Below the pieces are notes generated by a model. The model saw only the letters and a program-made list of their open reading frames with translations, made no database searches and was not told the DNA's origin. A program made the translations under genes and the position numbers. DNA of 64,000 nucleotides from Enoplolaimus lenunculus (Eukaryota > Nematoda > Enoplea > Enoplida > Thoracostomopsidae), in NCBI GenBank assembly GCA_030248215.1, contig JASANG010002908.1, positions 186,001-250,000 on the forward strand. The letters are read 5' to 3'. Shown in pieces: positions 46,382-58,336 of this stretch (its first letter is position 1; each line of letters opens with the position of its first letter).

Positions 46382-46609
46382 TATCAAGAGTGAATGATCG
46401 CTATTTAACAAGAGTGTGCGACTACCGAAATTTGTGTGGTACAAAATCGTTTTTGTCTAACCCCACTTATTCATGAGGAGACGCTATCACATGCAATACT
46501 CCTAAATTAAACTCTAAGCAAACGCAACGCGTGCCGGGTACATTCTTTATGACAGAGAATGTACCAAGTTGCATAGTCTTGTTAAAGTGTGCATCATCCA
46601 CTCTTGATA
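46382..46609. repeat. Family J element, complete
   Basis: TATCAAGAGTGAATGATCGC and TTTAACAAGAGTGTGCG at the left pair with CTTGTTAAAGTGTGCATCAT and CCACTCTTGATA at the right; 228 bp. A second, inner hairpin is GGGTACATTCTTTATG/AGAGAATGTACC. Confidence 0.8.
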
Positions 46610-46799
46610 TAATATATTTTAATTTTCGCTATACGTTATCAAAGTACTTGCGTTTTTACTTCAATTAACTATGAGTACAAAAATTTGAAACTGACATAAA
46701 AAACCAATCACCGCCTCATGTGTGAGCAATGCGAGTGTTAGAATGATTGAAACAAAATTTGACTGTTCAGTATTTGTGATTATTTAGTCTTCTATTCTG

Positions 46800-46916
46800 G
46801 TGGCGCTATACTTTTGATGACGTCTGGTGCTGGCAGTCACCGTACGTCACCGTCCGTCACCTTATACCGTATGGTAACGAACGGCACTGCACGACAAGTA
46901 TAGCGACAACCATGTG
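46800..46916. repeat. Family I GC-rich element
   Basis: GGTGGCGCTATACTTTTGAT left, ACAAGTATAGCGACAACC right. The middle repeats CGTACGTCACCGTCCGTCAC. Confidence 0.8.
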
Positions 46917-47514
46917 TTGACTTAGCACACTGACAGGGTTTTCTAGAGCAAATAAAGCAATCGCTTCTGAACACGTTTACGAACGCTAGTTTGTTACGAA
47001 AGAGTGACTAAATCAAGTGAAAATATGTATTTTGCTTTTGAAATCCTTAAAAAATTCAGTTCAACGCAAGCTTCAACCAACATAATTTCTGTGCTATCAT
47101 ATAATTTGAAGCGTAACAAAATTAATTTGTAATACCATCAAGTTGCAAACAAGTTACAAGATGGGTCTCTGAGCAAGGGCCGTCTGTGCGCCCCCACCTC
47201 GGGATGATTTGTGTCCTATTTTAGCCAAAAATGTAATGCCGACTCGACAAACATATTTAAGGTCCGCGTCCCTCGAAAGTATATTCTACAACCTTTAAGG
47301 GTCAGTTCAACCATAGTTACTATAATGTGGCTTTAACGTTTCGATTTTTTTGTGTTTAACCGTTTTGTCAGCTAATTTTAAATTAATAACAAGCCAGTTA
47401 TTAAGCTTGATGTAACAGTGTATATTTTACCACAAACAATTTTCTAAATATTTTACGCGCAACTGGAGTTTTAGATGGTTTTCGAACAGTTTTAACAGTA
47501 AAACGATTTACGGA

Positions 47515-47612
47515 TTGCGCTATGCTTTTTTTTGACGTATGGCGCCGTCCGGATGACGCACGATGACGGACGGCGCCGGACGACGCCGGACGTCAAGTAT
47601 AGCGCAATACTA
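47515..47612. repeat. Family I GC-rich element
   Basis: GATTGCGCTATGCTTTTTTT left, GTCAAGTATAGCGCAATAC right; middle of GGCGCCGTCCGG and CGGACGACGCCGGACG words. Inverted ends are nearly perfect for 11 bases. Confidence 0.85.
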
Positions 47613-48004
47613 AATTACCAGTTTGTATTATGAGTATAAAAATAAATTGCAAAAAAAAGGTTTTTTGTGTTTGTCAAAAGGCTTGAAATACAACAAGATT
47701 GAGATTCTATTTAAATAATAAGTAACGAATATTTTGTAGCGTGAAAACGTTTCGAACATTAATATGCTGAGACTAAAAATGCCGTATACGCATCAGTTAT
47801 TGCTCTCAAATTTAAGGGTGCCATTAAAAGCTGTATAAGTTGCCCTTGGTACATAAAGCAATTTTTTATATTATTTAGACAGGTTTCAAATAACCAATAC
47901 GTATGAACTACGGGGCTTTTTTCTACCCTAAATACGTTATATGTTTTTGCTTGAACTCTAATAACATTGATTGTTTGAACACGCGTTTGACTTTTGTTTA
48001 TTCA

Positions 48005-48177
48005 GAATGATTGTTGGTTTGTTGATTTGTTTGTGTGTTTGTTGTTTGTTTGTTTGTTTGTTAGTTGGCTTGCTTGTTTGTTTGCTTGCTTGCTTTATTG
48101 CTTGTTTGATTGTTTGATTGTTTGTTTGATTGTTTATTTGTTTGTTTGTTTGATTGATTGCTTGCTTGTTTGTTTTG
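48005..48177. repeat. TTTG/CTTG/ATTG tetranucleotide repeat
   Basis: About 170 bases of GTTT, GCTT and GATT units in a four-base register. A Leu/Cys/Val-rich open frame across it is an artefact of the repeat. Confidence 0.9.
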
Positions 48178-49303
48178 TGTATATTTTGTGAAGATGGGCG
48201 CCGTTACCTATGATCACCATGGCATGCACACGAGGAGAAATCAGTCGTATATGGTGCTGAATTTAGGACGTGGATTTTTCGGTTTTGAAAATTAATTGAC
48301 TAAATTTTATAGTTAATTGATTTGTTCTGCTAAATTTCGGCTAATTCAGTTCAATACTGTACTGTTAACTGTTTGTATACAGCTTCCAAATATGAAATTC
48401 ATATTAAATTACCAAAATCCCTCAAATGCTGGTTAATTATTTCGTGATAAAATTTGCGTTTATGGGGGGCAAACACACAATGGGACACGTTTTTTCCTGG
48501 GGTTGGGTTCGTTGCACGGTTTTGAAAAGTTGGTGCGTTTGCGGCTGCAGGCCGCCTCATGTTTATTACTGGGCTTACAGCTTACAAAGATCGCCAAATT
48601 TATTCAAATATGCCTGCAAGTGTTATATGTTGCATTTAAAGCACTTCCAGTCAGTTTCCTGGTTAGATAAAAGTTGTTCAAAGTTTTCACGTTTTAAAAA
48701 TTTCAGTTAAATTTTTATTTTTGAAATGTGTTGCCACAAATGTTGGTATGGCCATGGCTCACAATTGGCGTTTATTTGTTTTTGTAATACACTTAAGTAT
48801 CTACTTTAAGTCGCCGACTTATGTACTTACCTAAGTAACATTTCAGAAACCCAGCCAATGAACTGTAAACTGTAACTTAAACAACCTAAAATTTGGTGGA
48901 AATATAAAATACGCTGTTATTGTTGGACACAAAGATAGCTTCGAATCAAATATGTCGCATTAATACGCTTATATGTTTTATAGAAAGAAACTGAATTAGT
49001 ACCTAAAAATAATATGTAAAAATTTGATAAATTTTGACTCTATTTCATCATTGGACAGTGTTTAATAATTTTTGGTAACCAAATTTACCAATTCAGGCAA
49101 TAAACAGATATCTGCTAGCAAACGATGACGTAATTTATGTTGTAATTCATAGCCAAAAGCGGGTGCAAACCACGCGTTGAGTATTCGACAAAAACAATTA
49201 CGCCACGATTACAATATGTGATATTATGACTGAAAAATATGCTATTAAACACATTGCCTGCTTTCGCTGAAAGTTTCTGCATTTTTGTTCGTTATTTCAT
49301 CGG

Positions 49304-49569
49304 ATGACCACTGTTTCCGCAAAAGCTACTGGTGCTATGAGTTCAACAACATTGGACAACGCGAACGAAGGGTCAAGCTCAAATGCTGTCAGCGGTGGAT
49401 TTTATGAACACAAATGCCCAAATCAAAACCGAGTCTGCCCAAGTTTTAAGTCATCTCCAGACGCGATTTATTGTTGTGGCAGTGTTAAGCGAAAAGGTGA
49501 TTTCAATTGTTGTACACGTGACGAATATGATCGATGGCAAAGTTCACTGCAGTACGATCCATTGGCTGA
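49304..49569 (+). CDS. Shisa-like protein, cysteine-rich domain exon
   Basis: First exon I can support of a Shisa-like type I membrane protein. It encodes a Ser/Thr/Ala-rich lead and then a compact cysteine domain, KCPNQNRVCPSFKSSP followed by IYCCGS and FNCCTRDEYDRW: six cysteines with the CC-G and CC spacing of Shisa/STMC6 ectodomains. The exon ends GCTGA before a GTAAGT donor (49570), and exon 2 at 52673 restores the codon as Asp. The frame is open upstream to 49271 and no signal peptide is seen, so a leader exon probably lies further 5'. Shisa proteins retain Frizzled/FGF receptors or act as AMPA-receptor auxiliary subunits; which role applies here is unknown. Confidence 0.72.
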
Positions 49570-52500
49570 GTAAGTCGTATTTTGACGCATTTTTTTGTGA
49601 TGTGATCGTATTTTCAAATGTGTATAACACCTATCACCAACGGTTAATAGTTAGCGCCATTGGCCAATTGTTGCCGTCCCAAAATCTCACCATCACAGTA
49701 ATATTTTAAACTGATTGCTTTTTGCGGTGAACTTTTGAAATTTTTTGAATTTTATTTCAAGTGTAACAGTATTTTTAAATGTGCATAACACCAATCGTCA
49801 GTTGCTGCATTATTAAACTGATTGTTTTTGACTGTAAAATTTTGACATTTTTCGATTTTATTGCAATGTATTCATTTGAAGCAATTTTAGTTTTGCATAT
49901 TCTGGGGAAAATGGTAAATCAAGTGCTTATCGGCGTGCAATTTTGATTTTATAACCTATGTGGCATTTAATTTACTTTCAAAACTAAGGGAAACCAAAAG
50001 CAATATGGGACCAGCCTAACATCTGAATCGCACTTTATAACTATTTTACCAGCGTTAAGGTTACCTTAAATTTGGCTTTTTTGCTAGAGTTACCATAACG
50101 ATTAGCGTAAATTTTTTACATGACATTTGTTGACGCTAGACATGATACAAAAATATACAGTATACCCTATACCCTATGTCTTGTGAGATTGTCAGGTGTA
50201 TCAGTGTGAACGTATAGGCTAACATGTTTTCGGTTCCACTTAGTTAAAATGAAAACCGCATTTATTAATTTTTGCTTAAACTGAAAACGACAGCTTTAAT
50301 GCTAATATTTTTGCTGGGAAAGTCGGAGAGTTTTTGTAATTTTTGTCGGATCTCATTTTATTTTTTGGGCTTAGGCTTTGGTTTGTGCTTAGGGTTAGGT
50401 TTAGGCTCTGACTTAGACTTCGGCTGCATAGGTTGAGGCTTACGCTTAAGTTCAGGCTTGGGCTTAGGCATAGCATTTGGGTTAAGAGTAGGTTTAAATC
50501 TTGCATCCATCATCCCAACTCTAAACTCTCATAAAAGGGTGCATAATCCCGAAATCTCATCTACGGTAATATTCCAAAGTTTCACCTGCTCCTATATCAA
50601 AAAGTCCGAAACTCTTACATGCGCCACCATAACCAAAGATTCCCAACACTACCATAGATCATATATTGAAATCCCAAAATCCCACCTTCGGCTATTTTCC
50701 GAAATCCCAAAACTCCTAAATCCCATCCTGCAAACGTATATTGAAATTTCATTCAGCTCATCATATTACAGAAACGATGAAAAAAAATTTGCGAACCGCC
50801 ATTGTTCCTGATGGTTATTAATTTTAAATCGTACAAATATTTTATTTACATGTTTAACGAATGCCTAATTGACGTGTTTGTTCACGTAGTATAATATCTG
50901 ACCGAGGCCTTTAGATTTTAACGGCACAATTATTAAATTTCAAAAATCTAATTTTTCTTGCACACCTCAGCGTTTTCTAAATAAGCACAATTTTACAAGC
51001 ATTAATGTCTAGACTTATAGACGGTTTAAGTATTTCGTTTATATGTTTGGTTTATCCAATCACTGCAACGGACACTGAATGGTACTTTGTTGTTATAGTT
51101 GAGACGTAAATAATTTGAAACACATTAAATTTCGACTCAATTCACTACTCAAAATAATGACGCAATGCAAAGCTTTAGTTTCAACTTGCTCGTGTATTTA
51201 AAATTAGTAGGGCGTAAAGTTTCAAGTTGTTGTCAAACACTAAGAATTAAGTAGTATCTGGTTGTACCATTATGTTTATCGTATACAAAGTCTAGCAAAA
51301 CATGCCTAATTACAAGCTTGTAAACCTAAAATATATATTATCACAAGTGATCACAAATATTTGGTTGTTCACTGAAAAGGGGTGGTGTAAAACGAACCGG
51401 TCCATTGCAATACTTATTAGATCTCAAAACTGTCCAAAACATTATGTTTGATTCAAGTTTACTGCAGTATTTCAACAATTTTGCAGTTCTATAACGCATA
51501 GTCTTAGACGTCATCTAGGGACTAAAGTGTACGTATGTTACAACTCTATGCACTAAGTTTCCGGATTTACGTCAATGCGGGCATGTGGACAAATGTATGT
51601 ACTTCTTGGTGACAAAAATCTTGGGTTTTGTACTTTTTGGTGATAAAAATCTAGGCTTTTGTACACTTAGTCGTATGCTTAAACTCAGGCTTGAGTTTAG
51701 GCTTACGACAACTCTTAGGCAAAGAGTACTAAGGCTTACGCCTAGGCTTAGGTACGCCTCTTCATAAAGCTAAGCCTACGCCTAAGGTGTGGGGGCGGGG
51801 ATATGCACACGAACAGAAATGTTTTTGCACTGGGACACCCTTAGTATTATTGGCTTCATTTCAGAAAATTAATAATTGTCAAATCAGGCGTAGCATACAC
51901 ATGTTTTGAGGTCAAATATAACGTCACAGGTATAATTTTTGACTGTTAACGTCAGCGTCTCTGATAAAAATGTCAACGTGAAACATGAAAAGGTTTAGGA
52001 CGGCAGGGGGACCAGTAGAGAGGGTACGCCTCAATTTCCTCTGTATCTGTCGCTCAACTTTCTACAACGTATGAAAATTATACGCATTTCGTTGCTATGT
52101 TACTGAGACATAACACAAACTAAGTCAAATTAGACTACGCCAGAGTCAAATTCGACTCACTAAGTCGCATTGGCGGAACCGAATTTGACTCAGTTTATGT
52201 AGTCCCGTAGAGCCTATTTCGGAGAGAGTCAATTTGCTTATCATGTTTTGCAGTGCAAATACATATTTCGTTGTAATATAGTTTGTATCTGTTTAAGTAT
52301 AAATTAATGTTCTTTTAGTCATCAAAGATCTACTCAAAATACGCTCAAAATACGACGCTGTCAGATTTGGTTTTAGCAACGAACTTCATAATTACACCAT
52401 ACCATTCAACTTTTAAAGAGCGTCTGAACGAATTTTATATACATTTGAGGGTTTAGAGCTTCAGACGGCTCATGTATAGGTCAGCGGTTAATTGTTTTTC

Positions 52501-52672
52501 TGCGGCACCTTTATAAGATCCAGCTTTGGACTTATTTTTTGCATAGGTTTAAGCTTAGGCTAATGCTTACGCTTTGGAAAATGCTTATACTTCCGTTACT
52601 GCCCTGTTCTATACATTGGCAACCCGAACTGTGCACTGTACGTTATTATGTTATATTTTTAGTTTGTTTCAG
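49570..52672 (+). other. Shisa-like gene, intron 1
   Basis: GTAAGT donor, TTTGTTTCAG acceptor, 3103 bp. Contains a family H fragment near 49610, degenerate family A interior at 50365-50480 and 51660-51790, a run of AAATCCCA-like words at 50550-50730, a truncated family C half at 52110-52256, and a family A copy (52468-52620) only about 50 bases before the acceptor. Confidence 0.65.
52468..52620 (+). repeat. Family A element close to a splice acceptor
   Basis: GGCTCATGTATAGGTCAG left, TGCCCTGTTCTATACATTGGC right; interior hexamers are degenerate. It ends 52 bases before exon 2 of the Shisa-like gene. Confidence 0.7.
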
Positions 52673-52791
52673 TGCAAATTTTGTTGGTGGAATAATTGCT
52701 GGCATCATCGGCGTCTTTTTGTCAATTCTGATCGCATGTTTTTGCTGCTCATGTTGCTGGCTTTACAAGTATCGACAACGTAAAAAGCAAG
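52673..52791 (+). CDS. Shisa-like protein, transmembrane exon
   Basis: A 119-base exon that encodes the membrane segment: NFVGGIIAGIIGVFLSILIA (hydrophobic, GxxxG-like), then CFCCSCCW just inside the membrane, a cysteine cluster of the kind that is palmitoylated in related proteins, and the basic stop-transfer stretch YKYRQRKK. It begins with the last base of an Asp codon and ends one base into an Ala codon at a GTAAGT donor. Sequence directly after the donor is intron, not coding. Confidence 0.82.
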
Positions 52792-53300
52792 GTAAGTCTT
52801 CAATTTATTCCAACAATAAGGTTAAGAAGTAAGCAACCAGTGCCAGAACAGACAGGGGTGGGGGCTTCCCCCAAACTCACGAGCGAAGCGAGTGAGAAGC
52901 CAAACTCATTTTAAAACTTCGGCGGTTTTTGTTTCAACCGGTTTGGGTGGGGGCTTTTTTAGGGGTTGCTCCTCCAAATGGGGGTGTGGCGTGGCTGCGT
53001 TCCCCTGTAAGTAATACATGATCAGATCCGGAAAAAAGTTCACGGAGGGTTCACAGATTGGATTTATGGAACGTATTAAATATTATAATAAAAGAAATGT
53101 TGGACATTAGAACTTGAGAAATACACCATTAATTTTTGTCTTTTTTACTACAAAATATCTTCAAGGTTCGTTTCCTTTCTGCTTTAACTGATGCCGTCTC
53201 GCTCAAAAAAATAAGCTCAGTAATTTGTATGTAGCGAAGCTGTTGGTTACTGCTGGTATTAATGTTCAAGTTTCATTTGAACAGTAAAATTTAGAAAACT

Positions 53301-53461
53301 GGTCCATGTTTTTATGGCCGTCCCGGTTTTTAGTGGGTCTAAGCGAGCTACATTTTTATCTCAGGCTTAATCTTAGGCTTAGGAATACACTTTTTCAAGG
53401 CTTAGGCTTATGCTTAGGAATATGTTTAATCCACTGGTACGTCCCAAAAAGAAACATTGGC
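53301..53461 (+). repeat. Family A element, diverged
   Basis: GGTCCATGTTTTTATGGCCG left, CGTCCCAAAAAGAAACATTGG right, with GGCTTAGG hexamers and GGAATATG phrases inside. Confidence 0.65.
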
Positions 53462-53890
53462 TAGATTGCTTGAAAGATAAGATTTTACAGTGCGCAGTTA
53501 CAGCCCGTAGATACAAATGTTACTTCCAAGCTTGTTAAATTTGAAATAAAAACGAAATTTACTCAACTTCATTTACAATGAACTGTCAGGTATCTTTTAA
53601 TTCACAGCAAAAAGTAGTAGAATTATGCAAAAGTTACCAAAGTTTGTTATGAAGAGCTCTTTTGTAATATTAATTTCAGAAAAATGCGATGAGATGCAAA
53701 GCTCAAACAGTACGTTTTAATTATTTTTTGTATTTAATGCTTGTTTTCTCTGTATTATTGAAAAAATCCCGTACATTTTGCTATACTGATTATTTTATTA
53801 TATTAAGTTTAACGTTATCATTTAAGCTTCTTTTGAACTTTATCAGTTTAATCTTAAGTCATTTTTTGAGACTTAATGAAGTTGCACAAA

Positions 53891-53911
53891 CCTATAAATA
53901 AATAAATATAT

Positions 53912-53958
<47 letters not shown>

Positions 53959-53984
53959 CGCGCATATATAGATATATATACATA
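53891..53984. repeat. (TA)n(TG)n microsatellite
   Basis: AAATAAATA, a run of TA of about 35 bases, then TG of about 16, GCGCGC and more TA. It ends about 45 bases before the acceptor of Shisa exon 3. Confidence 0.9.
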
Positions 53985-54028
53985 CAATTTGCTTGGCAAA
54001 AAATATATAATTATCGTTACTTTTTCAG

Positions 54029-54778
54029 CTGCGTATACGTCGACGCGCGTGATACGCCCCCAATTTAGACATTCCGGCCGCGAAGGTTCATCTGATTCAG
54101 GAGCTGGCGGAGTTTATCCCACTGCGGCTACTGGCTGCTCGCTACAAGCAGCCAATTCTGGAGCTACAGGCGCCAATTTTCACGCGCCGTATTCTTCGTC
54201 GTATATGTCGTCAGTATACACACGTTCTGGAGCGTTTAACGGGCTTGGTCCTCAACGAAGCCAAGCTTATGGAGGGGCGTATTCGTCAGGTATAACAGGC
54301 GCAAGACACTCAATTTATCCAAACGTGAACGCGGCCACTGGTGCGACTTGTGTCTCGCGATGCAGTATCTACAGCGATTTTGGAACCGCAGGCATTGGAG
54401 GTGCAACAAATCCAGCAACAAGCGCATCAACTCGACTAATGATGAACGGCGCTAATTATCCAAGCATATACTCTGCGGATACTTTAAGTGTTCAAGGTGG
54501 AGCTGAAATTAGTTACGGCAGTTCGATCTATGCTGAAAATAGGCGAATTTATCATCCGCCGCCGCCATCACTCACTAGTCAACAATTTTTCGACTCAGAA
54601 CAACTAAATTCAACAACGAATTTGGCTGCTATAAACAGAGGAGGAACGATAAGCTCAACAGCGCAGCTGCCCGCTGCTAGCGGCGACGCAGCGTACGGTG
54701 TCAGCGGTCAGAATGTTCGAACAAATTCTACAGCGCAAGAATTCAACGCGTTTGAACCACCAAAGCCGAATTATGATG
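54029..54778 (+). CDS. Shisa-like protein, cytoplasmic tail exon 1
   Basis: A 750-base exon, phase-joined on both sides, encoding 250 residues of low-complexity cytoplasmic tail rich in Ser, Gly, Ala and Tyr. It contains repeated SIY or SVY motifs (HSIYP, CSIYS, PSIYS, SSIYA, SSVYT), possible tyrosine phosphorylation or adaptor sites, and a PPPPS stretch. GC content is clearly above the flanking introns. It ends NYDG at a GTAAGT donor, and the next exon restores an Ala codon. No known domain. Confidence 0.75.
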
Positions 54779-55015
54779 GTAAGTTTTGACGATTTGTTAT
54801 CGGTTTGCAAGCAGATAAAGAACATAAAAACTTTAGCCAGATTTGTTTCAAGATGAGGTAATCCTTTTATGATATTTGAAACAATGGTAGTTTTAGGGGC
54901 GTAACCGAAGCTAAAACATATTCCTCCAAGTCTAGGCCAAATGCTAAGCCTTACCAGTCAGCGTGTTAAGGATAAGTTTAAAACTATGCAAAAACAATTT
55001 ATTCTAAAAGCCTAC

Positions 55016-55200
55016 TGTAGTGACCCGAATAAGAGGGCAAAGGAACTGATATTTACTTGGCCTCTCCAGAAGATACCTTCTCCACGCTCCGCCACCCTTT
55101 GTTACTGATATATCTGGTACTGCAATTATCCGTTGAATTAAACGTTTGGCAGTCCGCGGGAAAACAGTACGCCCTAAACCTTACATGAACCGAGGTATAT
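55016..55200 (+). repeat. Family G element, partial
   Basis: TACTGTAGTGACCCGAATAA at the left, then CCTCTCCAGAAGA and GCAATTATCCGTTGAATTAA, matching the inverted right half of the 2384 element; the other terminus is not seen. Confidence 0.7.
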
Positions 55201-55656
55201 GATTACCTGTACGTACATTGCTAATTTGCTTGCTGACTTTTTCAAAAATATTTTACAACGCTTATTTTAAATCAAAAACTGAATTAAAAACAGCCAAATT
55301 AATCAGTTATTCGGAAAGTTGATTCCGTTATAACATTAATATATGCTGCAACTATGATTCTTTTACAACTCATATTGTACCTTCATATTTATTTTACTCG
55401 AACGAATATGGTATTTGGTTTTATTGGGTGATACTTCAGCTGTGAATGCGTTCGGCTGTAAAAACCACTTAACCTAATTAAATTTTAACCTGTTATAATT
55501 CGTAAATTAGGCAATGGTTTAATGGTGCCAAAAACTTGTGCAGACACCGCTACTGGGAAAAGCAGGCGGCGTATGTGCAAGTATAAAAAGCGCAATTATG
55601 GGACGGTAAATTTCATTTCATTGGCGGTTAAAACTTTGATGTATAGGGACATACAC

Positions 55657-55828
55657 ACGGACCTGTAGCCAACGGGGGTAAACGGGTTTAGCCCCCTTCT
55701 GGAAAATTTTTTGGGCACCCTAGAAAATTTCCAAACTTGCTTGTAAGTTAACGAACACCCTTGTATGCCCCTGGTGAAAAATTTCAAGCCCCGCTCGTAG
55801 CAACGTGAGCTTGCTGCGGCTATGCATA
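55657..55828 (+). repeat. Family F element
   Basis: ACCTGTAGCCAACGGGGG left, AACGTGAGCTTGCTGCGGCT right, full internal block order. Confidence 0.75.
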
Positions 55829-55927
55829 CACATGAACCAATACTATGTGTTCAGTGAAAATTGTGATTTTAAAATCGCAGTGATAATTCAGAAAGAAACT
55901 TGCAAACCTTCATACGTAAATTGTTCT

Positions 55928-56134
55928 GGCCCATGAAAAGATCAGCGACTGAAATGTTTTTCTGTGGGACTAGAATAGAGTAACCTTAATCTTTAGACTA
56001 CTTTTTTTGTTTGGCTTACTTAGGCTTAGGCTTAGAAATAAACTCATTCTTACGCTTAGGCTTAGGTGTAGGTTTAGGTTTAGGCTTAGAAAGAAGCTTA
56101 TAAGAATGTTCCGCCTTTGTTCTTTACATTGGCC
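55928..56134 (+). repeat. Family A element
   Basis: GGCCCATGAAAAGATCAGCG left, GTTCTTTACATTGGCC right, with GTGGGACTAGAATAGAGTAA and GGCTTAGGCTTAG inside. About 85 percent like the 5551 copy by eye. Confidence 0.85.
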
Positions 56135-56607
56135 ATTGTTCTCAAGAGATAAAATTCCCGGTTAGTTTTGCCGCAGCATAAACACCGCAGACCAATCAGA
56201 TTTGATTATTTGGACAGACGCAACGCCGTTAACCAATCAGCGTTAGTTTTACATAACTGTTGTTTTGCTACATCTTACAATCGCTATTTGGGCTTTGCCA
56301 ATCTGCTATTTGCTCAGATTCGCAGATTGTCCTACGACAAATATATTGCTTTCGCACAATTAATAGTGCGGAAGATATTATAGTATCGTAGTGAATTTTA
56401 GCCAGCATTTATCAATTTTGTGTTTATGCATAAAGTTTGGCCTGTTTGCCAGCAACAAACAGTGAAAAATAATAGTTTACAGTTTACTTAAATCTCAAGT
56501 GTTAAACGTTTTTTTGTACTGCAGGGTGCTCAAGTAGTACAATAATTATTTGCCTAACGTTTCTCGTAAGCAATTTTTCAGTCGCGTATATCAGTATTCA
56601 ATATAAG

Positions 56608-56819
56608 CCCGTATTATCAAATGTGAGTAGCACCTATCACCAGTTGGTGATACATCCTGTAACTTTGGAACCAGCGTAGTGATGTTCGAAATTCAGCACA
56701 TTGTTCACATTCAATTTTACTTCTGTCCCAATTTTGAGATCTGCAACTGCAAATGTTCGTCAGTTTAAAAACTATCGCTAATTGATGATAGGTGCTATAT
56801 GCATTTGAGAATATGGGTT
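56608..56819 (+). repeat. Family H element
   Basis: GCCCGTATTATCAAATGTGA left, GGTGCTATATGCATTTGAGA then ATATGGG right; internal CACCAGTTGGTGATACATCC and GTTCGTCAGTTT blocks. Confidence 0.8.
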
Positions 56820-57052
56820 ATAGTTTTAAACTTTAGTTTTACGATTTATTGTTTGCATTGCGACAGCTTCACATATATACATACATACAGATCATGTTTT
56901 TACTTGGTGCAAATTTCCTTGAACTGTCACGCCCGTAGACATTCTTGTATATATCTGAGGAAGCGAAACAACCACAAATCAACCTCAGGATTATAAATAT
57001 ACGCAATTCAAAGTAGCGTACGCAATAATAGTTTCACATAGTGTGTCTAGCG

Positions 57053-57225
57053 GGCCCATAGCCAGAAAGGGCTTAGAAAGACTCAGCCACCGAAAAACAC
57101 GTTTTCTTTCCTTCCTTGAAAAATTACCACTTTGCTCACAACTCCTCTAAAATTTTTGCAAACGTCTCCAGGGATATATAGCTCCCCTCTAAGTCTATTG
57201 ATCTTGCTTCGTGTCCGGTGCCTTA
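57053..57225 (+). repeat. Family F element, diverged
   Basis: GGGCCCATAGCCAGAAAGGG left; internal TTGAAAAATT and CTAAAATTTTTGCAAACG blocks; right end poorly preserved. Confidence 0.5.
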
Positions 57226-58169
57226 CGCACACGATCTAGCGTTGTTTTTTCCTACTCAAATTGCCTAGAAGGATTAATTTGTTTTCAATTCCAACTGAAT
57301 TTTATTGGTCGATTGTGCGGGGTTTAGTCGGCCAGAAGCAAATTATTTGTTTGTGTCAGAAAAGTTTTTGTTCCGATACGTTGCTTTATATGGCCAAAAA
57401 CAAACTTTGTACCGCAAGCAACCAAGGGAACGCAAAGAAAACTCTGGTCAATAAATGGGCAAGATATAGCGCTATGTGAGAATACTGCGAAATGATATGA
57501 AATTTTAAAGAAAAAACATTTAAAAGAAATACAATAAATGCAATGTGAAATTGAAAGCAGTGAATTGACGGTACAATAGTTTCAAGCCAGATTGAACATT
57601 TCCACACGTTTTGAGACGTTTTTAGAGTTGATTGCTACACCATTTTTAGTAGTTGCATTTATACAGTAAAAATTGCGAAAAACACAAATTTAAATCTTTT
57701 TCCATATATTGGTACAACTATAAACCGATGATACTTAACAAGCAGGGTTTCATCCTACAGGTTGGGAAAGCCTAAAATACACCAGCCGTTGCGCTAATGT
57801 TACACTTGTTTTTTAGTATTTATTTTCGTATAATAAACAGGTATATTTCTAAGTTGAAAAAATTTTTTTCTTGAATATATGCTTAAAATTGTGTATTAAA
57901 AATTGATTGAAATATCTACAATGGATACCATCCTAATTTGAAATTGAATAAGACGACCACATTAAATATAGGGGCTTTGAATTTAAGACACTGGGAAGTT
58001 TTAATTTTGGCTTAGATTTAGTGTTAGGTTTAGTAGGCAGGCCCCTAATAAAGTACACACTGACCTTATGAATGCAATTTATTCTTCAAGAAATAAACGC
58101 CATATACTCATTTTATTGTAAAGAGGGTATGTGATTAAATCTTTAAGCGGATTCATATTCGCAATCGCT

Positions 58170-58336
58170 GTATAGGTCCGTAGCCAGCTTATCTTGCTAG
58201 GGGAGGGGCTAAAAATTTTTTAAGGAAGTAATACAAGGGCTTTCAATGACCTACTAGCAAGGATGAAAATTTTCTAGGGCGTCCAATCTTTTTCCACGGG
58301 AATGCTGAGCCCTCGGCCACCCCTTGGCTGTAAGCC
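58170..58336 (-). repeat. Family F element, reverse orientation
   Basis: GGTCCGTAGCCAGCTTATCT then TGCTAGGGGAGGGGC left and CACCCCTTGGCTGTAAGCC right, with blocks in the inverse order of the 13570 copy. Confidence 0.8.

Larger units (their letters stand above)
44650..49303 (+). other. Region between candidate promoter and first Shisa-like exon
   Basis: Probably 5' introns of the Shisa-like gene. Holds a family A copy (45257), one family J and two family I elements and a CTTG/TTTG tetranucleotide tract, each listed separately. I looked for an exon with a signal peptide and found none that fits. Confidence 0.4.
52792..54028 (+). other. Shisa-like gene, intron 2
   Basis: GTAAGT donor and TTACTTTTTCAG acceptor, 1237 bp. 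Contains a dispersed repeat at 52850-53040 (same as 28690), a family A copy at 53301-53461 and a TA/TG microsatellite just before the acceptor. Confidence 0.7.

Noticed and set aside
47994-48191. Cys/Leu/Val-rich small membrane protein
   Set aside because: It is the reading of a TTTG/CTTG tetranucleotide tract.
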